A stretch of 8,727 nt of DNA from Kiritimatiellia bacterium (GTDB taxonomy: Bacteria > Verrucomicrobiota > Kiritimatiellia > RFP12 > UBA1067): positions 1 through 8,727 of the forward strand of contig JAFRBA010000192.1 in assembly GCA_017405115.1 (NCBI GenBank), written 5' to 3'. This document shows positions 5,067 through 8,727 of this stretch, one piece after another (positions within the stretch are counted from its first letter, which is position 1; each line of letters begins with the position of its first letter). The notes under the pieces were generated by a model, which saw only the letters and a program-made list of their open reading frames with translations, was not told where the DNA came from and did not search any database. The position numbers were made by a program, and so were the translations under genes.

Positions 5067-7285
5067 CATCCGCCAACGAGACATGTCTCTATGCCATGCC
5101 GTCGAACGCAGCATACGTCGGGCGCCTGCACGAGCACGGGGCGAGGTCCGACGTCGGGATGCACGTGGTGGACTTCGGCGCATGGGCGTTCCCCTGCGGG
5201 ACGAACGGCGGTCTCCGCTCGCGGCTCTGGTGGTTCATGGACGGACGTCTCCAGGACGCGCCCAGGAACCCCGGCTTCGCGGCGTCCGCCGGGCTCGGCG
5301 ACACGCTCGCCGTGCAGGGCGAGAGCCGGCTGTGGCTCCTTGCGGACGGCGACGAGCGGACGGTGACGTGGGAGAGGTTCTTCACCTGCGGCGACACGAA
5401 CCGGGAGGCCAACGCGCAGATATCCCTCCGCCGCGACGGCGGATTCACCGTCCGGAGCAACGACCTTGTGCGCGTCTACCGCCGCGTCAATCCCGACGAC
5501 TGGGACGACGACGGCATCCCGAACGACGACGACATCCAGCCGCTCGCCTACGACGGCGACAACTTCGGTCCGCACCAGACGCTGCCCGAAGGCGCGAACT
5601 CCAATGCATACTGCTGGGTAGACCTCGTCGTGCCCAATGCCGATGCTCTCGTCACGTTCACCGGCGACGGCTATTCTGCCCTGCCCGATCCGACGTTCGT
5701 CGTCAAGGCAGGGGCGACGAACCGCGTCATCCTGCTCATCGGCAAGACGTACCATGTAACGAGCCGCATGCCGATATTTTGCATCGGGCAGTCGAGCGGC
5801 GAGATAGATGTCGACCAGGTCTCGGCGACGGAACTCTCCATCTGCTGGCCGGTTGAGATAGAGGCGATCTCCATGCGCAGCGGAGCGTCGTTTGCAATGA
5901 CGGTCGTGCCTAACTGCCTCGGCGGCGGCTTCACGTGGACGAACAGCTGCTGTAGCATCAGTTCACTTGGAGGTGGAGTGTTCGCGTATTCCTGCAACGA
6001 TGCATGCCATTGCGGAGGTTGCTCTGCCACTGGTTATTACGGATACGAGGGTTACCGGCTCCCCGCGTGCGGAGGGTGGTGCGGGTGCAGTGGCGCGTAC
6101 GATCCTAGCCCGGAGCAGGGCGATGACGACGGACCGTACGACGCAGGCGCTTCGGCGACCTTCTCGAAGAGTGTGGTAATCTTCGAGGACGGCTACTGGG
6201 ACACTCCTACAAATTGGGTAGAGCGCCAGTCCACGCAGACTGAGCTTCATTGCGTCGCGCACGGCGGTCCGAACGGCGGGCACGTCCGATTCGAGATTGC
6301 GGGCGAAAACAAGCTTGAGCGCGTCTCCGGACACCTCCTTCCCGTCGAGCAGGAGGTCTTGCCCGGCAAGAAGCTCGACTTCACCATCGTCTACAAGGGC
6401 CAGTTGCCAAGCACAGACGCCGAGGATATCGTCGTTACGACTACATTCACCGAGAACGCGGAGGGAGCAACGCCATCGTCGGGCGAGGATGAGTTGACAA
6501 GTGTTAAGGTGGAGTTGGAGGCACTTCTGACGGCACCAGCATTCACCAACTGCACACGACACACTTACGGAGTAAATGAACGCATCAAGTTACATTGGAC
6601 GCCACATCTAAATTCAGTGACATGGACATCCTCACGCACCGACGCATTCGAGTCGGAAGCAGGGGGCGAGTTGAATGTTTACCGTTGTCCGCTGACGAAT
6701 GAAGGAGATGTCGATTTGTCTGTCGTGTTCGCAGGTGCGGTCTATCCATTCGTCATTACGGTTGTAGAGCCGCAGATGGTGGTGTGCCGGAATCCCGTAG
6801 TGTATGATTTGCTTTTCCCGCCAGGGCAGCCCGGCGGTGCCGGAATGAGAATGCCGACGTTTGTGTTGCCCGAAACAGTTTCGTTTGGGGAGATAGACAT
6901 GCAGGAAGTGCCATCCGAAATGGGCACGCACACCGGTTACTTCAATCGTTTATCTGATGTTCCCTTCTGGTATCATACTACGGGCAATGGCGCGGGGAAA
7001 TGGGTGCACATAAGCGAATCAAACTATTTTGACATTGACGAGGTGACTCAGGATTATTTTCTCGACAGCGATTGGTGTGCCGGGGAGAAGGTCTGGCATA
7101 TTCCAATAGGATGGAGAGCGCATGGTCTGAGCGGCGCTGTCGTTAGGGAAGTGCCGCATCGTCCAGCTCATGACCAGAGGTTTGTGCTGACTGCGGACGG
7201 CACTATGCGGATAGAGAAGTACGATATGGAAGTTCATCGAACGATAGACGATCACATATACCTTAATGGAATACAAAAGAAATGA
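5063..7285 (+). CDS. Large multidomain exported-type protein with thrombospondin-3-like loop and 9-Cys cluster
   Basis: This frame is open further upstream, but only the part from about 5063 looks like real protein; before that it is a shadow of the previous gene. GTG 5063 (GTGA overlap, 740 residues) is chosen because overlapping starts are the rule here; ATG 5096 is the alternative. Neither has a clear ribosome-binding site. Residues about 8-142 form a conserved-looking domain (FGAWAFPCGTNGG, SRLWWF, RVYRRVNP). Residues 146-157, DDWDDDGIPNDD, resemble a thrombospondin type 3 calcium loop. Residues 296-342 hold nine Cys (296, 297, 311, 315, 317, 320, 336, 340, 342), including CHCGGC and CGGWCGC. 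Residues about 365-570 look like one or two beta-sandwich domains, followed by a C-terminal domain (GMRMPTFVLPETVSF, EVPSEMGTHTGYF, WHIPIGW) ending in LNGIQKK. No signal peptide or membrane segment is present, odd for such a protein. No catalytic motif was recognised. GC falls towards the 3' end: 42/60 at 5221-5280, 26/60 at 6541-6600. A surface or structural role is likely. Confidence 0.8.
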   Translation: MTSANETCLYAMPSNAAYVGRLHEHGARSDVGMHVVDFGAWAFPCGTNGGLRSRLWWFMDGRLQDAPRNPGFAASAGLGDTLAVQGESRLWLLADGDERTVTWERFFTCGDTNREANAQISLRRDGGFTVRSNDLVRVYRRVNPDDWDDDGIPNDDDIQPLAYDGDNFGPHQTLPEGANSNAYCWVDLVVPNADALVTFTGDGYSALPDPTFVVKAGATNRVILLIGKTYHVTSRMPIFCIGQSSGEIDVDQVSATELSICWPVEIEAISMRSGASFAMTVVPNCLGGGFTWTNSCCSISSLGGGVFAYSCNDACHCGGCSATGYYGYEGYRLPACGGWCGCSGAYDPSPEQGDDDGPYDAGASATFSKSVVIFEDGYWDTPTNWVERQSTQTELHCVAHGGPNGGHVRFEIAGENKLERVSGHLLPVEQEVLPGKKLDFTIVYKGQLPSTDAEDIVVTTTFTENAEGATPSSGEDELTSVKVELEALLTAPAFTNCTRHTYGVNERIKLHWTPHLNSVTWTSSRTDAFESEAGGELNVYRCPLTNEGDVDLSVVFAGAVYPFVITVVEPQMVVCRNPVVYDLLFPPGQPGGAGMRMPTFVLPETVSFGEIDMQEVPSEMGTHTGYFNRLSDVPFWYHTTGNGAGKWVHISESNYFDIDEVTQDYFLDSDWCAGEKVWHIPIGWRAHGLSGAVVREVPHRPAHDQRFVLTADGTMRIEKYDMEVHRTIDDHIYLNGIQKK

Positions 7286-8046
7286 AACGGGTGATTTTAC
7301 TGATTGACTCTTTGGCCATGGCCGTCGTGCTGACTGTTGGGTGTGACAGTTCCGGGCAAGGCAACGCAATTCCTCCGAATGCCTCAAATAATTGCGTTGA
7401 ACTTGCAAAGTACATATCGACTTTGCCGGAATTGATAACAAATGAATGTCTTTCGGTGGACGTCGCCGAATTCAACAGGAGTGTGTTCATGAAGTGTTCT
7501 CTTGTGTCCAATGGAGTCGAACTCGTCTACATTGCCCACGAACTAGAGGACGTTGCCCTTCAAATTGATCTTGGGCTGCTAGATTTTCAAGGGTGGCAGA
7601 AGGCGCAGACCTGGATAAGGGAGAGTTTTTACATTGCTCGCGGTGTGTTGTCCCGAGCAGATGGCGGAGACGAGGCGGCACTAGAGTGTTGGTTCAGAGA
7701 GATCGACTTCTTCAATGCCGAAGGTAGGCGTTGCGATGCGGAAGCACGACGTTGCGATGCGGAGTCGCGACTGTTTTATGCCCTGTCGAGGGCTGCAGCG
7801 CTCTCTGGCTGTGGTGAGCTGGCCCGAGATGCAAGGGCCGTAGGCCGTGGGCGCGGTCGTGAGTCTCTCAATTTCCAGCATCAGGCGACACTTTGCAGGG
7901 ATAAGCCTACGGGGACGCCAGGACTTGTGGATAATTCTGAGTACGGCATCCTTGCGAGATTCTGCAGGGAGAATCCCGACAAGGCTGACAAGATGATCAG
8001 TCGAGTGTCAAAGTGTCTAGGCCGCAAACCAAAATGGAGCAAGTGA
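7282..8046 (+). CDS. Lipoprotein-like Cys-rich exported protein of unknown function
   Basis: A 254-residue protein starting at ATG 7282, overlapping the previous stop by ATGA. Residues 1-20 form a hydrophobic leader (VILLIDSLAMAVVLTVG) followed by Cys21-Asp-Ser-Ser. This is a lipobox-like site, but with Thr instead of the usual Leu at -3, so lipidation is probable rather than certain; Asp after the Cys would favour inner-membrane retention by the rule known from Escherichia coli. The mature part is mainly helical in character and has about ten further Cys. Residues 144-164 contain a sevenfold-period repeat, RCDAE(A/S)R. The segment after about residue 180 is basic (ARDARAVGRGRGR). No known domain was recognised. 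Its position directly behind the large protein at 5063-7285 suggests a partner role, parallel to the paralogues behind the hydrolase; that is inference. No sequence similarity to those paralogues is visible. Confidence 0.82.
   Translation: MKRVILLIDSLAMAVVLTVGCDSSGQGNAIPPNASNNCVELAKYISTLPELITNECLSVDVAEFNRSVFMKCSLVSNGVELVYIAHELEDVALQIDLGLLDFQGWQKAQTWIRESFYIARGVLSRADGGDEAALECWFREIDFFNAEGRRCDAEARRCDAESRLFYALSRAAALSGCGELARDARAVGRGRGRESLNFQHQATLCRDKPTGTPGLVDNSEYGILARFCRENPDKADKMISRVSKCLGRKPKWSK
7708..7770 (+). repeat. 21-base in-frame tandem repeat (7-residue period)
   Basis: Units 7729-7749 and 7750-7770 encode RCDAEAR and RCDAESR. They share the exact core CGTTGCGATGCGGA (7729-7742 and 7750-7763). 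A degenerate third unit, FFNAEGR, precedes them at 7708-7728. The period of seven suits a helix or coiled coil, with a Cys in each full unit. Slippage would change the number of seven-residue units without breaking the frame. Confidence 0.75.
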
Positions 8047-8047
8047 C

Positions 8048-8727
8048 ATGCGTTCAATTATGAGTAAAATGAAGAAATGCGTCTGTCTTGCGGTTCTCGC
8101 GGCATTTGTGCTGCTGACGGTTCATCTTGTACGCGAAACGCGACGGTTGCGAAGCCAGGTGCAACAGCTTGAGGAAGAGCGGAGGCGCACGGCAATTGCT
8201 GCGATAGGCCCGGGGTTGATTGGCATCTCGGATGAGGAAAAGGAAAGAATGGTTGGCATTTACCGAGACATCGCGCAGGCATACACCACGCGAGACACGA
8301 TGGCAATGCGTATAGCCATGTTGAGACTACCGTCGACAAGCGACCATCTGACTTGGGATATGAGGCCGCAAGTAGAGAAGCCTCTCGCTGAGGCCTTCAA
8401 CGACGCTTTCCTAAGAACAACAAAACTTCTCGACTTCGACACCCCTGCGCAACTAGCGGAATTCCTGAAAGCGAACATTGAGGTCGCATTGTTCTTTGGA
8501 AATGTCTATACGCGGCAGAAATGCTTATCTGCGGCATCGTTCATGGAATCCTTGACATTCCAGCGCCTCAAACAGGACGAGGAAACGTTTGCAAAGGAGG
8601 GCAAGGACGAGTTCAAGGAAGTTGCCGCAAAGGCTCTTGCGTTCTGGACGGCATGGGTAGAGTCGCCATATGGTTTTATACGACAGCATGCTCGCTGGGA
8701 ATTCCGCGTAAGTACCGAATACGTAAA
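8048..8727 (+). CDS. 3'-truncated membrane-anchored coiled-coil protein
   Basis: The frame is open from ATG 8048 to the window end (226 full codons). It starts one base after the previous stop, with GGAG at 8036-8039 as ribosome-binding site, 8 bases before ATG. Internal ATGs at 8060 and 8069 are alternatives. Residues 11-28 (CVCLAVLAAFVLLTVHLV) form one membrane segment or uncleaved signal anchor. Residues about 29-48 (RETRRLRSQVQQLEEERRR) are charged with heptad-like hydrophobic spacing, so a short coiled coil is likely. The remainder to residue 226 is probably helical (DEEKERMVGIYRDIAQAY, LKANIEVALFF, FAKEGKDEFKEVAAKALAFW). No catalytic motif or named domain was recognised. Close packing with the lipoprotein-like gene argues for one operon and a shared envelope location. 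The C-terminus lies beyond the window. Confidence 0.8.
   Translation, partial: MRSIMSKMKKCVCLAVLAAFVLLTVHLVRETRRLRSQVQQLEEERRRTAIAAIGPGLIGISDEEKERMVGIYRDIAQAYTTRDTMAMRIAMLRLPSTSDHLTWDMRPQVEKPLAEAFNDAFLRTTKLLDFDTPAQLAEFLKANIEVALFFGNVYTRQKCLSAASFMESLTFQRLKQDEETFAKEGKDEFKEVAAKALAFWTAWVESPYGFIRQHARWEFRVSTEYV

Noticed and set aside
5040..5070. Programmed -1 frameshift joining the two genes of region 2
   Set aside because: No X XXY YYZ slippery heptamer is seen before the stop at 5064-5066. The possibility of a split gene is kept as a finding, but not as a programmed event.
4583..5755. 390-codon open frame on the - strand
   Set aside because: It lies opposite two GC-rich coding frames that show clear protein motifs. 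Its translation is Arg/Val/Ala-rich with no domain, leader or ribosome-binding site.

Overview
The window is gene-dense. Every convincing gene reads on the + strand, and neighbours mostly overlap by 4 bases (ATGA or GTGA) or sit within a few bases of each other. All readable products look exported or membrane-anchored: secretory signal peptides, one lipoprotein-like leader, calcium-loop motifs, Ig/transthyretin-like folds and a cysteine cluster. No tRNA, rRNA, CRISPR array, transposase or convincing terminator was seen. The style (large exported proteins with DxDxDG loops, GC-rich backbone, strings of unnamed secreted proteins) reminds me of the PVC superphylum, particularly gut or rumen Kiritimatiellae/Verrucomicrobia/Lentisphaerae-type bacteria. 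That is an impression from protein style, not a proof of taxonomy.

Region 1 (1-4358). A 5'-truncated gene encodes an alpha/beta-hydrolase (lipase/esterase fold) domain with HGFN, AHSLG and WLHSD motifs. It is followed by three tandem paralogues (1172-2155, 2162-3181, 3375-4358) of about 330 residues. Each has a signal peptide, a small carboxypeptidase-regulatory/transthyretin-like domain and a conserved C-terminal domain I cannot name. The first paralogue overlaps the hydrolase stop by ATGA. Between paralogues 2 and 3 lies a clear relic: 48-51 codons matching the C-terminus of the hydrolase (21 of 45 residues identical, gapless), with the same Shine-Dalgarno and ATGA overlap onto paralogue 3. 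The locus therefore descends from at least two copies of a [hydrolase]-[paralogue] unit, one of which lost nearly all of its hydrolase. This AT-richer region is embedded in GC-rich sequence, and paralogue 1 is a mosaic of the other two.

Region 2 (4416-7285). A 216-residue exported protein with a perfect EF-hand-type loop overlaps (GTGA) a 740-residue protein. The latter has a thrombospondin type 3-like Asp-rich loop, a 9-Cys cluster and probable beta-sandwich domains, but no signal peptide of its own. The first 27 residues of the 216-residue protein do not look like part of a secreted protein and may be a fused fragment of another gene.

Region 3 (7282-8727). A lipoprotein-like Cys-rich protein overlaps the large gene by ATGA. 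One base after its stop begins a membrane-anchored coiled-coil protein that runs off the window end.

Working view (inference): a large exported protein with an enzymatic C-terminus, followed by tandem exported partner genes, a relic tip of the same enzyme and lowered GC, is the layout seen in polymorphic effector/immunity loci such as lipase effectors with periplasmic immunity proteins. The alternative is an ordinary secreted lipase with duplicated accessory proteins. The sequence alone does not decide between them.
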